A program made the translations under genes and the position numbers. Under the pieces are notes generated by a model. That model was not told the DNA's origin. It did no database searches and saw only the letters and a list, made by a program, of their open reading frames with translations. From Caldisericota bacterium (lineage in GTDB: Bacteria; Caldisericota; JANLFM01): a DNA stretch of 64,000 nucleotides. The stretch is taken from the NCBI GenBank assembly GCA_024655965.1, contig JANLFL010000003.1:186001-250000 (forward strand), read 5' to 3'. The stretch's first letter is position 1. Every line of letters starts with the position of its first letter. Below, one piece after another: positions 48,507-57,376 of this stretch.

Positions 48507-50036
48507 ATGGCTGTCGCACTGGAGTTGAAAGGAATTACCAAGAGATTCCCCGGGGTTCTGGCTAATGATCATATCGATTTAACCATTAACGAGCAGGAAG
48601 TATTTGCCATCGTCGGGGAAAATGGGGCGGGGAAGACCACCCTGATGAACATCATTTATGGCCTATATCAGCCCGATTCAGGGAAAATTTTCGTTCGGGG
48701 GAAAGAGAGGAAAATCCACGGACCCGGGGATGCGATCTCTTTGGGAATTGGCATGGTGCACCAGCATTTCATGCTGGTCCCCGTTTTCACGGTCGCTGAA
48801 AATGTGGTCCTGGGAACTGAACCCACAAAATATGGAGGAGTCCTCGACCTGGATAGGGCAAGGAAAGAAGTGAGGGAATTCTCCGAAAAATTCGGCATGA
48901 AGATCGACCCCGACGCCCGGGTGGAACACATTTCCGTTGGTATGCAACAGAGGGTGGAAATTCTCAAAGCTCTCTTCCGGGGAGCGGAAATCTTGATCCT
49001 TGACGAGCCAACTGCCGCCCTTACTCCCCTTGAAACCCAGGAACTTTTTGAGACCATCCGGTCCCTGAAAGCTCAGGGCAAGACTGTAATTTTTATTTCT
49101 CATAAGCTTCAGGAAGTACTGGCGATAGCCGACCGGATCGCCGTTTTAAGGGGGGGAAAAGCGGTGGGAGTGGTGGACGCCAAAGAAGCCACCACTACCC
49201 AGCTGGCCAGGATGATGGTGGGAAGGGATGTGATTTTAGAGTACGAAAAGGCCCCTCCCAAATTGGGGGACGTCCTCCTTGAGGCCAGGAACCTCGTTGC
49301 CCAAAACGACCGGGGGATTACTTCTTTAAAGGGGGTTTCCTTCAAACTTCGGGCCGGGGAAATCCTGGGAATTGCCGGGGTTGAGGGAAACGGACAGGCG
49401 GAATTGGTGGAGGTCCTGACCGGTTTAAGGAGCCCCGTTTCAGGGGAATTAATTGTCAAAGGGAAGCCTTTCCGCTATGCCGATGCCCGTATCCTTCGGA
49501 ACACTGGAATGGCTCACATCCCCTCCGACCGTCATAAACTGGGTTTGGTATTAAAATTCGACGTAGCCGAGAACCTCATTCTGGGGATGCATCATTCTCC
49601 TCCCTTTGCCAGGGGGAATGGAATTAATCGGGAGGAAGTGGAAAGATTTGCCCGAGAAAAAGTGATGGAATTCGATATCCGTCCCCACGACCATCGCATT
49701 CTTGCTTCCAAACTCTCCGGGGGAAATCAACAGAAGGTGATCGTCGCCCGGGAAATATCCGCCAAACCCGAGATCATGATCGCCTCTCAACCCACCCGGG
49801 GGCTGGATATCGGGGCTACGGAATTTGTCCACAAACAACTTTTGAAGGAGCGGGACAGCGGAAAAGCCGTCCTTCTCGTTTCCCTTGAACTCGATGAGAT
49901 CCTTTCCCTTTCCGATCGAATCGCCGTGATGTATGGTGGGGAAATAGTTGCTGCCTTCGATTCCAAGGAAGTTTCCGAAGAAGAAATTGGCCTTTATATG
50001 CTTGGCGTGAAAAGACAGGAGGCCGTCTATGTCTGA
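48507..50036 (+). CDS. ABC transporter ATP-binding protein (two ABC domains; nucleoside/BMP type)
   Basis: VGENGAGKTTLMNIIYGLYQPDSG, IGMVHQHFMLVPVFTVAENVVLG, LSGGNQQKVIVAREISAKP. Confidence 0.95.
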   Translation: MAVALELKGITKRFPGVLANDHIDLTINEQEVFAIVGENGAGKTTLMNIIYGLYQPDSGKIFVRGKERKIHGPGDAISLGIGMVHQHFMLVPVFTVAENVVLGTEPTKYGGVLDLDRARKEVREFSEKFGMKIDPDARVEHISVGMQQRVEILKALFRGAEILILDEPTAALTPLETQELFETIRSLKAQGKTVIFISHKLQEVLAIADRIAVLRGGKAVGVVDAKEATTTQLARMMVGRDVILEYEKAPPKLGDVLLEARNLVAQNDRGITSLKGVSFKLRAGEILGIAGVEGNGQAELVEVLTGLRSPVSGELIVKGKPFRYADARILRNTGMAHIPSDRHKLGLVLKFDVAENLILGMHHSPPFARGNGINREEVERFAREKVMEFDIRPHDHRILASKLSGGNQQKVIVAREISAKPEIMIASQPTRGLDIGATEFVHKQLLKERDSGKAVLLVSLELDEILSLSDRIAVMYGGEIVAAFDSKEVSEEEIGLYMLGVKRQEAVYV

Positions 50037-51342
50037 GAAGATGGAAAATCCCAATAGCGCTGCCCTCGCATACCCCAAGTACAAGAGGTTTACCTACGAG
50101 CGAGTGGTTGATTTCCTCGTTCCCGTAGTCTGTATCATCCTTGGTTTTTTGGTGGGTATGATCTTGATCGCCATCGCCGGGAAAAGCCCGATCGGGGCTT
50201 ATTACGCCCTTTTTAAAGGGGCGTTTGGAAGCCTGACAAACATCTCCGAATCCCTGCTGAAGGCGGCAATTTTAATTTTCACTGGTTTATCGGTAGGGCT
50301 CGCTTTTCGCTGTGGCCTGTTCAATATCGGAGCGGAAGGGCAATTCATGGTGGGGGCAATTTCCGCTGCCTTCATCGGGCACTGGGTCTCCCTTCCTCCT
50401 TATCTCCACATTCCCCTGGTCTTTCTTTTCGCCGCGCTGACCTCCGGAATTTGGGGTTTAATCGCCGGTTGGTTAAAAGTCACAAGGGGAGTGCACGAGG
50501 TCATTTCCACCATCATGCTCAACTGGATCGCTTATTACCTGATCCAAAACTGGCTGGTCACCGGACCCATGGCTGTAAAAACGACCTCCACCCAGATCGT
50601 GGTATCGGAAGCCGGGACACCTGCAATTTACTCTTCCGCAAAACTCTGGAGGTTCCTGGCTGAACCACCCAACAGCGTGGGGCGAATTGCCCTGATTGTC
50701 ATAGTATTCCTCGTTTCCTTTTTCGCCCTTTTTCTCATTCTTAAAAGAGCAAAAAAGTTGGGGGCTGGAACCTGGTTATTCTCCTTACTGGGCTCTTTAG
50801 GGATTGCCGGAATTAGCGGTTTTTTCATTTACCAGTGGCATTACGGGATTCCCGGGGTGCGTTTGAACATTGGGCTGTTCCTGGCTCTCGCTGCGGTTGC
50901 TTTTGTGTTCTGGCTCCTTTACCGGACTGTAGTAGGCTACGAGATTAGAGCTGCGGGATATAACCCCCATGCCGCACGTTATGCGGGGATAAATGTCAAC
51001 AAAAGGATTCTCCTTTCCATGTTCATCGCCGGCGCCCTTGCCGGTTTCGGGGGAGTCTTAATGGTTTTAGGGACCGAATTTAAATTCCCGGGAGTTTTTC
51101 CCGGTGGTTATGGTTTCGACGGAATCGCCATGGCTTTAATCGGCCAGAACCATCCCATAGGGATCATGCTTTCCGCAACACTCTTCGGCTTCATCCGTGG
51201 CGGCGCCACCGCCATGCAACTTCCCCCATATAAGATCCACAAGTCATTCGCCGATATCATCCAGGGATCGGTGGTGCTGTTCATCGCCGCTTACTACATC
51301 ATCAAGTACATTTTGATGCTTCCCGCAAGGAGAAAGGAGTAA
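50029..51342 (+). CDS. ABC transporter permease (NupP-like, BPD_transp_2 family)
   Basis: FRCGLFNIGAEGQFMVGAI, GVHEVISTIMLNWIAYYL, EIRAAGYNPHAARYAGIN, FDGIAMALIGQNHPIGI. Confidence 0.93.
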   Translation: MSEKMENPNSAALAYPKYKRFTYERVVDFLVPVVCIILGFLVGMILIAIAGKSPIGAYYALFKGAFGSLTNISESLLKAAILIFTGLSVGLAFRCGLFNIGAEGQFMVGAISAAFIGHWVSLPPYLHIPLVFLFAALTSGIWGLIAGWLKVTRGVHEVISTIMLNWIAYYLIQNWLVTGPMAVKTTSTQIVVSEAGTPAIYSSAKLWRFLAEPPNSVGRIALIVIVFLVSFFALFLILKRAKKLGAGTWLFSLLGSLGIAGISGFFIYQWHYGIPGVRLNIGLFLALAAVAFVFWLLYRTVVGYEIRAAGYNPHAARYAGINVNKRILLSMFIAGALAGFGGVLMVLGTEFKFPGVFPGGYGFDGIAMALIGQNHPIGIMLSATLFGFIRGGATAMQLPPYKIHKSFADIIQGSVVLFIAAYYIIKYILMLPARRKE

Positions 51343-51345
51343 GAG

Positions 51346-52449
51346 ATGGTTGACCAAATTATCACCCTTTCACTCGCTTCCATGCTCCAATTTGGAACTC
51401 CTATCCTCCTTTCCGCCTTAGGAGGAGTGATCACTGAAAACTCCGGAGTGGTGAACATCGCCCTGGAAGGGTTGATGAGGATGGGGGGTTTCTTTGCCGT
51501 AGTCGGTTCGTATTTCTCAGGTAACCCCTGGATCGGTCTCCTCCTGGGAATAGGGGTTGGCCTGGTGATGGGCCTTCTTCATGCCTACATTTGCGTTACC
51601 TGGAGAGGAGATCAGATAGTATACGGTGTGGCGATCAACATCTTCGCCCTGGGAGGGATGACCTACCTTCTGGAGCGAATATTTAACACCACGGGTCATT
51701 CTCCCTCCGTTCCCTCCTTCGCTCAAGGGGTAAAACTCTCCCCTGAGGTCGCTTTCTGGCTCCTGGTAGCAATCCTTTTGATCTCTTTCCTCTTCATTTT
51801 CCAAGCAATTTTTAGAAAGAACCCGAAGAAACTCCTTTTTTCCGCTTTAGGCACTTTGATAATTGGCTTCCCCCTTTCCTACTTCATTTCCAAGATTGAA
51901 ATCGTCTCCTCCATTTTCTGGGGCGTGATGAACAAGCAGACGGTCTTCGTTTATTTTGCCCTGGTCGTCCCCTTCCTGCTGCATTTTCTCCTTTACAAGA
52001 CCAAGTGGGGATTGCGCATTCGGGCAGTGGGCGAACACCCCAAAGCCGCAGATACCCTAGGTGTGAACATATACCTCGTTCGCTATTTGTGCGTGATCGC
52101 TTCCTGCGTACTTGCGGCGATCTCCGGAGCCTCAATGTCCCTTGGACAACTTGATATTTTCGACAACCACATGCCCGCAGGGAAAGGGTTCATTGCCTTG
52201 GCGGCGATGATTTTCGGGAAATGGAAACCATTGAACACCCTCCTTGCGGTCCTTTTCTTCACCCTCGCTGGAGTTGCGGGAGACGTAATCCAGACCCTTA
52301 CCTCTTCTTACCCCTGGTTGGCTAACATCCCCAGGGGATGGCTTGGTTCTCTTCCCTATATCTTAACCCTCCTTGCCCTGGCAGGTTTCGTGGGGAGAGC
52401 TGTCCCTCCTGCTGCGGACGGAATCCCTTATGAGAAAGGGGAAAAGTAA
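51346..52449 (+). CDS. ABC transporter permease (NupQ-like, BPD_transp_2 family)
   Basis: GTPILLSALGGVITENSGVVNIALEGLM, LRIRAVGEHPKAADTLGVN, MPAGKGFIALAAMIFGKWKP. Confidence 0.93.
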   Translation: MVDQIITLSLASMLQFGTPILLSALGGVITENSGVVNIALEGLMRMGGFFAVVGSYFSGNPWIGLLLGIGVGLVMGLLHAYICVTWRGDQIVYGVAINIFALGGMTYLLERIFNTTGHSPSVPSFAQGVKLSPEVAFWLLVAILLISFLFIFQAIFRKNPKKLLFSALGTLIIGFPLSYFISKIEIVSSIFWGVMNKQTVFVYFALVVPFLLHFLLYKTKWGLRIRAVGEHPKAADTLGVNIYLVRYLCVIASCVLAAISGASMSLGQLDIFDNHMPAGKGFIALAAMIFGKWKPLNTLLAVLFFTLAGVAGDVIQTLTSSYPWLANIPRGWLGSLPYILTLLALAGFVGRAVPPAADGIPYEKGEK

Positions 52450-52464
52450 AAAAAGAAACCACCG

Positions 52465-53199
52465 ATGCCTGCCCTGGTAGGAATTGAAGGCCTAACAAAA
52501 AAATTTGGCCCCCTCGAGGCTTTAAAGGATTTAAACCTTTCAATCCCCGCGGGTGTGACCTTCGGGCTGGTGGGTCCCAACGGAAGCGGTAAGACCACCT
52601 TGATCCGGATCATCTGTGGTCTCCTTCGCCCCTCGTCAGGGAAGGTCACCATATTAGGGAAAACAGTCCCCTTCCCCGAAATGAGGCATTTGATCGGTTA
52701 TATGCCTCAACTTGAAAGCCTTTACCTCGATTTGACCGTGGAGGAAAACCTCTTCTTCTTCGCCTCCCTCTACGGTTTAAAAGGCCCGCGAAAGAAGCAG
52801 AGGATTCAGGAGGTCCTCGATTTAGTCGAGCTTAAAGAGAGGCGGAATTTCCGAGTTGAACACTTAAGCGGGGGGTTAAGGCAGAGGCTTTCCCTGGCTT
52901 GTTCCCTCCTTCATTCACCCCAGCTCCTCCTCCTTGACGAACCCACGGTGGGGATTGACCCTGAACTTCGGTTCTCTTTCTGGGGCTATTTTTCCCATCT
53001 GGCAAAAGGGGGAACCTCGATCATTATTTCTACTCACTACCTGGACGAGGCTTCCAGATGCAAAAAAGTCCTGATGCTCCGGGGAGGAAAAATCCTCGCC
53101 CTTGGTTCCCCGGAGGAAATCCTCTCTCAAACCGGGGAGGGAAACCTGGAGAGGGCTTTTTTGAAGTTGAGCAGGGGGGCGCAAGATGGCCCTGGATAG
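52465..53199 (+). CDS. ABC transporter ATP-binding protein (ABC-2 export type)
   Basis: VGPNGSGKTTLIRIICGLLRPSSG, HLSGGLRQRLSLACSLLHSPQLLLLDEPTVGIDP. Confidence 0.94.
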   Translation: MPALVGIEGLTKKFGPLEALKDLNLSIPAGVTFGLVGPNGSGKTTLIRIICGLLRPSSGKVTILGKTVPFPEMRHLIGYMPQLESLYLDLTVEENLFFFASLYGLKGPRKKQRIQEVLDLVELKERRNFRVEHLSGGLRQRLSLACSLLHSPQLLLLDEPTVGIDPELRFSFWGYFSHLAKGGTSIIISTHYLDEASRCKKVLMLRGGKILALGSPEEILSQTGEGNLERAFLKLSRGAQDGPG

Positions 53200-54277
53200 G
53201 GTTTTCGCCCTGGCACTGCGCATTATCCAGCAGTTTTTAAGGGACAAGAGAACCCTGGCCCTGATTTTCATCGTTCCCGTAGTGGTGATGGGACTTCTCG
53301 CTTACCTCATTTCCTCCCCGAATCAAAACCTGGAAATCGGACTTTCCCTCCCCTCCGGTTTTCCCCTTGAGAAAGTCATTCAACAAAACCTGGAAACCTA
53401 CGGGCTAAAATCCAGGATCATCGCTCAGGAAGAGGCAATCCCCCTTTTGCAAAAGGGGGAAATTCAGGCCGCATTATTCATTCCTCCCGAAGCCCTTAAC
53501 CCTTCATCGCTTAAAGGTGCGGAAATAAAAGTGATCCTTGAAGGAAGCGACCCATCAACGACTTCCCAAATCATGGAAAAATTATCCCTGGCTTTCCGGG
53601 ACCTCATTTCCCAGATCCCCGGAGGAGCTGGTTTCCCCAATCTGGTACCCGAATTTCTCTACGGTGGCGAGGGATTCGATATCGTCGATTACCTGGCCCC
53701 CGTATTCATCTCCTTCTTCGTTTTCTTCTTCGTCTTCCTCCTCTCCGTGGTTTCCTTCCTCCGGGAGAGGACCCGGGGAACGATGGAACGCTTGCTGGTT
53801 TCCCCCATCGAGCGGGGGGAAATTATTTTGGGCTATGCTCTGGGGTTTTTGATTTTTGCCCTGATCCAATCCCTGATCGTCCTCCTCTTCGGGATTTACG
53901 TCTTGGGGATTCAATACCGGGGAAGCCTGTGGCTCGTTTACCTTGTGAACCTTTTCGTTATTTTTGCTGCGGTGAGCCTTGGGATCTTCCTTTCCTCATT
54001 TGCAAGGAACGAATTTCAAGCCATTCAATTCATCCCCATCGTGATTATCCCCCAGGCTCTCCTTTCAGGTTTCTTCTGGCCCGTGGAGCAGCTGGCCCCG
54101 GTCCTCCGGGTTTTCTCCTATGCCATGCCCATGACCTACGCAACCTGGGCCTTGAAAGGGGTAATGATAAAAGGGCAGGGATTCGGGGAAATTCTGGTTT
54201 TTCTGCTGGCCCTCTGCGGTTTCACCATTTTCTTTTTCCTTTTGGCGGGAATTTCCATCAAGCGGGCACCTGAATAA
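53186..54277 (+). CDS. ABC-2 family permease
   Basis: RDKRTLALIFIVPVVVMGLLAYLI, large external loop, FLRERTRGTMERLLVSPIERGEIILGY, IPIVIIPQALLSGFFWP. Confidence 0.93.
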   Translation: MALDRVFALALRIIQQFLRDKRTLALIFIVPVVVMGLLAYLISSPNQNLEIGLSLPSGFPLEKVIQQNLETYGLKSRIIAQEEAIPLLQKGEIQAALFIPPEALNPSSLKGAEIKVILEGSDPSTTSQIMEKLSLAFRDLISQIPGGAGFPNLVPEFLYGGEGFDIVDYLAPVFISFFVFFFVFLLSVVSFLRERTRGTMERLLVSPIERGEIILGYALGFLIFALIQSLIVLLFGIYVLGIQYRGSLWLVYLVNLFVIFAAVSLGIFLSSFARNEFQAIQFIPIVIIPQALLSGFFWPVEQLAPVLRVFSYAMPMTYATWALKGVMIKGQGFGEILVFLLALCGFTIFFFLLAGISIKRAPE

Positions 54278-54289
54278 GGGGGATTTCCA

Positions 54290-55168
54290 ATTTCCTTTTT
54301 TATCAGAAAGGCAAAAGAGGCTGATAGAGAGACGATCCTGGATATCTCTTCCCGGATTTGGGAGGGAGAGGACTACGTCCCCTCTGTATTGGATCAATGG
54401 ATGAAGGATCCCAATTCCGATCTCTGGGTCTTGGAATTCCAGGGGGTCGTTATCTCCTTTTCCCACTATTTGAGGTTTTTCCCTGGATATGTCTGGTTTG
54501 AAGGGCTAAGGACCGACCCTGAATTTCAGGGAAGGGGGGCGGGAAGGGCCTTGACCCTCCATATGGTTCAAACCGCTAAAAAAGAGGGGGCTTCCCGGAT
54601 TGGCCTTTCCCTTTATTCCGGTAACGTCGCGTCTTTGAGGCTCGCTGAATCCCTGGGCTTCAAAAAAAAGGCATCCTTCGTTTACCTCGAGGGTTCACCG
54701 GGGGACCTGCCATCCAAACAAAAAAAATTTAAAATCGTCCCCATATGCCCATTCGAGGTTGGGGATTTCCTCGGTTCTTCCAATTTTCTCTTCATTTCCA
54801 ACGGATACCTTCCTCTGGGATGGCGGTTCGTGCCGCTTTCCTTGGGAAAGGAATTCGCCCTCTCCCAAATAAAAGTTGCCCTGGGAATAATGGAGGGAGG
54901 GGAAATATCATCGCTTCTCCTTTCAAGCGAATTCTCCCAGCCCTATGAAGGCTTTTCCCTGGATTTCCTTGATGGGGAAAGGGAGGAAATGCTTGGCATT
55001 CTCTCCTCCCTCCGGGAGGTGATCGGGGATAGGAAATCTGTGGAGGCTTTCATTCCCAAGTGCGGAAAAAAGGAGGCTCCAGCCCTTTCCCTTTTTCGGA
55101 ACCTCTCCTTTAAAACCTGGGACGATTTCCAGGAGGATGTCTTCGTCCTGGAGCTGGAACTTTCCTGA
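54290..55168 (+). CDS. GNAT acetyltransferase, probable ATT start
   Basis: FIRKAKEADRETILDISSRIWEGEDYVPSVLDQWM continues in frame upstream of the track's ATG; DPEFQGRGAGRALTLHMVQTAKKEGASRIGLSLYSGNVASLRLAESLGF; AAGGGGG 7 nt before ATT. Confidence 0.8.
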   Translation: MSFFIRKAKEADRETILDISSRIWEGEDYVPSVLDQWMKDPNSDLWVLEFQGVVISFSHYLRFFPGYVWFEGLRTDPEFQGRGAGRALTLHMVQTAKKEGASRIGLSLYSGNVASLRLAESLGFKKKASFVYLEGSPGDLPSKQKKFKIVPICPFEVGDFLGSSNFLFISNGYLPLGWRFVPLSLGKEFALSQIKVALGIMEGGEISSLLLSSEFSQPYEGFSLDFLDGEREEMLGILSSLREVIGDRKSVEAFIPKCGKKEAPALSLFRNLSFKTWDDFQEDVFVLELELS

Positions 55169-55169
55169 A

Positions 55170-56306
55170 TTATGAGAGCAATTCCTGGTGAACCCTTTTA
55201 AGCCAGAACCTGATGGGGATCCCCTGGGGGCAAACCGACTCGCACTGGCCGCATTCCAGGCACTTATCGGCCTTTTTTTCGTCCTTGACCCATTCCCGGT
55301 AGGCTTTTTTCGCCCGGTCCATTTGATCGAAGGAAACCCCGTCGTTGTATAGTTCAAATATTTCGGAGATGGGAATTTCCACCGGGCAATCCTTGCAGTA
55401 ATCGCATGCCGTGCAGGGTATTGGGCGAAGGGTCTGATAGGTTTTTCTAACCTCCTCGATTAATTCAAGGTCCTCATCCTTGAGCATTCCCGCCTTTGCC
55501 CGGGAGGCCACCTGAATATTTTCCTCAACCTGCTTCAAAGTGGTCATCCCGCTAAGGACAACCGAAACTTGGGGATGGTTCCATACCCAGAGAAGGGCCC
55601 ATTCCGCGGGGCTCCTTTTTTCCCTTGCCCGATCCCAAATGACCTTCACCGGGGGCGGGGCCTTTGCCAAGAAACCGCCTTTTAATGGTTCCATTACCAC
55701 AACCGCCAAGCCCTTTTGGTAGGCATAATTTAGCCCTCTGGTCCCCGCCTGAAAATCCTGGTCGAAAAAATTGAACTGGATCTGGCAGAAATCCCAGTTA
55801 TCGTAAAAGTGAATGATCTCCTGGAAAAGGGAGAAATCGTCGTGAAAGGAGAAACCGAGGTGTGCGATTTCACCTCTGGCTACTTTTCCCTCAGCCCAGC
55901 CCAAAAGGTCAAGCTCTCGGGTCTTTTTCCAGGTATCCTTTGAAAGCCCGTGGAAAAGGTAAAAATCCACTTTATGCTCATCGAGCCTTTCCAGTTGTTC
56001 TTCGAAGAACCGGTCGCAATCCTCCCTCTTTTCTACAAGCCACACGGGAAGTTTGGTGGCAATTTTTACTTTCTTCCGGTATTCCCCTTTGAGGATCTTC
56101 CCCAAAAATGGTTCGCTTCTCCCTTTGTGATAAGGGTAGGCAGAGTCGATGTAGTTAACCCCATGATCAATGGCGTAATAGATCATTTTGGTCGCTTTTT
56201 CCTCGTCAATCCGGGATGAATCCCCTTCTAAGATAGGAAGCCTCATCGCTCCAAACCCCAGGATTGAGGAATTCCATTCAAGCCTTCCGAACTTACGGTA
56301 ATGCAT
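55170..56306 (-). CDS. Aldo/keto reductase with C-terminal ferredoxin-type [4Fe-4S] domain
   Basis: RKFGRLEWNSSILGFGAMRLP, IDHGVNYIDSAYPYHKGRSE; Cys motifs CTACDYCKDCPVEIPI and CLECGQCESVCPQGIPI. Confidence 0.94.
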   Translation of the reverse strand: MHYRKFGRLEWNSSILGFGAMRLPILEGDSSRIDEEKATKMIYYAIDHGVNYIDSAYPYHKGRSEPFLGKILKGEYRKKVKIATKLPVWLVEKREDCDRFFEEQLERLDEHKVDFYLFHGLSKDTWKKTRELDLLGWAEGKVARGEIAHLGFSFHDDFSLFQEIIHFYDNWDFCQIQFNFFDQDFQAGTRGLNYAYQKGLAVVVMEPLKGGFLAKAPPPVKVIWDRAREKRSPAEWALLWVWNHPQVSVVLSGMTTLKQVEENIQVASRAKAGMLKDEDLELIEEVRKTYQTLRPIPCTACDYCKDCPVEIPISEIFELYNDGVSFDQMDRAKKAYREWVKDEKKADKCLECGQCESVCPQGIPIRFWLKRVHQELLS

Positions 56307-56406
56307 CTTTCACCTCGAAAAAGGTATTGTCGCTTCAAAACATATTAAAATTAGGGAGAGATTCTGGCAATTTTTAACCGGAAAGAAGCCCGAGGAGGGA
56401 GAATTA

Positions 56407-57222
56407 ATGTCCAATTCAATTCAAAAGTCGGTCTTCGTCCTCTCAGACGCAACCGGGGAGACAGCCCTTCGGGTGGTCCGGGCCGCCCTGGCTCAGTTCA
56501 ATGAGACCCCCGTAAAAATTGAGATCCGCCCGGGCGTCCTCAGGGAAGATCAGGTTGAAGAAATCATTCAGGAAGCAAAATCCTCGAGTGGGATGATCGT
56601 CTACACCCTGGTTGTCCCCTCCCTGAGATCTTTTCTCGTGCAGAGGGCGAGGGAAAATGGGGTGGAGTGCGTGGACCTCCTCGGTCCCCTGTTACTTCGT
56701 TTCACTGATTGGCTGGGCCAGAAACCCCTTTCCCGGCCGGGGCTGAAAAGAGAGCTTGAGGAAGATTACTTCCGGCGGATCATGGCTGTGGAGTTCGCCC
56801 TGGAGCACGATGATGGAAAAAGGATCGACGAACTCGACAAGGCGGACATTGTCCTGGTGGGGGTTTCGCGGGCCACAAAAACCCCCCTGAGCATTTATCT
56901 CGGTTACCGTGGTTGGCTGGTGGGAAACGTTCCCATAATCTTGGGGATCGATCCCCCGGATGTCCTTTTCCAAATCCCTCAATGGAAAATCGTTGCCTTG
57001 ACGGTAAACCCGGAAAGGCTGGCCCTCATTCGTTCGGAGAGGGTGAGGAAGTTTCAGGTGCGTGGGGATTACATCGACCTAGAGGAAATCAAGCAGGAAC
57101 TTCTCTTTGCCCGCCAAATTTTTTTCAAAGCTGGTTGGCCGATCATCGACATGAGCTACAAGTCCGTGGAGGAAGCGGCACAGGAAATCCTCGACCTTTT
57201 GCAGTCCCGCAAACCAAAATAA
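56407..57222 (+). CDS. Pyruvate, phosphate dikinase regulatory protein (DUF299 kinase/pyrophosphorylase)
   Basis: VFVLSDATGETALRVVRAAL, P-loop-like GVSRATKTPLSIYLGYRGW, YIDLEEIKQEL. Confidence 0.93.
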   Translation: MSNSIQKSVFVLSDATGETALRVVRAALAQFNETPVKIEIRPGVLREDQVEEIIQEAKSSSGMIVYTLVVPSLRSFLVQRARENGVECVDLLGPLLLRFTDWLGQKPLSRPGLKRELEEDYFRRIMAVEFALEHDDGKRIDELDKADIVLVGVSRATKTPLSIYLGYRGWLVGNVPIILGIDPPDVLFQIPQWKIVALTVNPERLALIRSERVRKFQVRGDYIDLEEIKQELLFARQIFFKAGWPIIDMSYKSVEEAAQEILDLLQSRKPK

Positions 57223-57225
57223 ATT

Positions 57226-57254
57226 TTGGAAATATTACAAATTTCTGGTATATT
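57226..57254 (+). promoter_or_regulatory. Putative sigma70 promoter (TTGGAA-17-TATATT) upstream of MFS gene
   Basis: Near-consensus hexamers with 17-bp spacer in intergenic region. Confidence 0.5.
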
Positions 57255-57319
57255 CTTTAAACTTTTTTCACCTCCGGAGAGGGTTTTCATTTTTCCCCTT
57301 CCTGAAACTTGACAAAAGT

Positions 57320-57347
57320 TTGACCGGCAAGAGGGCATTTGTAAAAT
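57320..57347 (+). promoter_or_regulatory. Second putative promoter (TTGACC-16-TAAAAT) upstream of MFS gene
   Basis: Hexamers about 30 nt upstream of the MFS ATG. Confidence 0.4.
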
Positions 57348-57376
57348 TTTTCAAGATCATCTTGTAAGGAGGCTAA

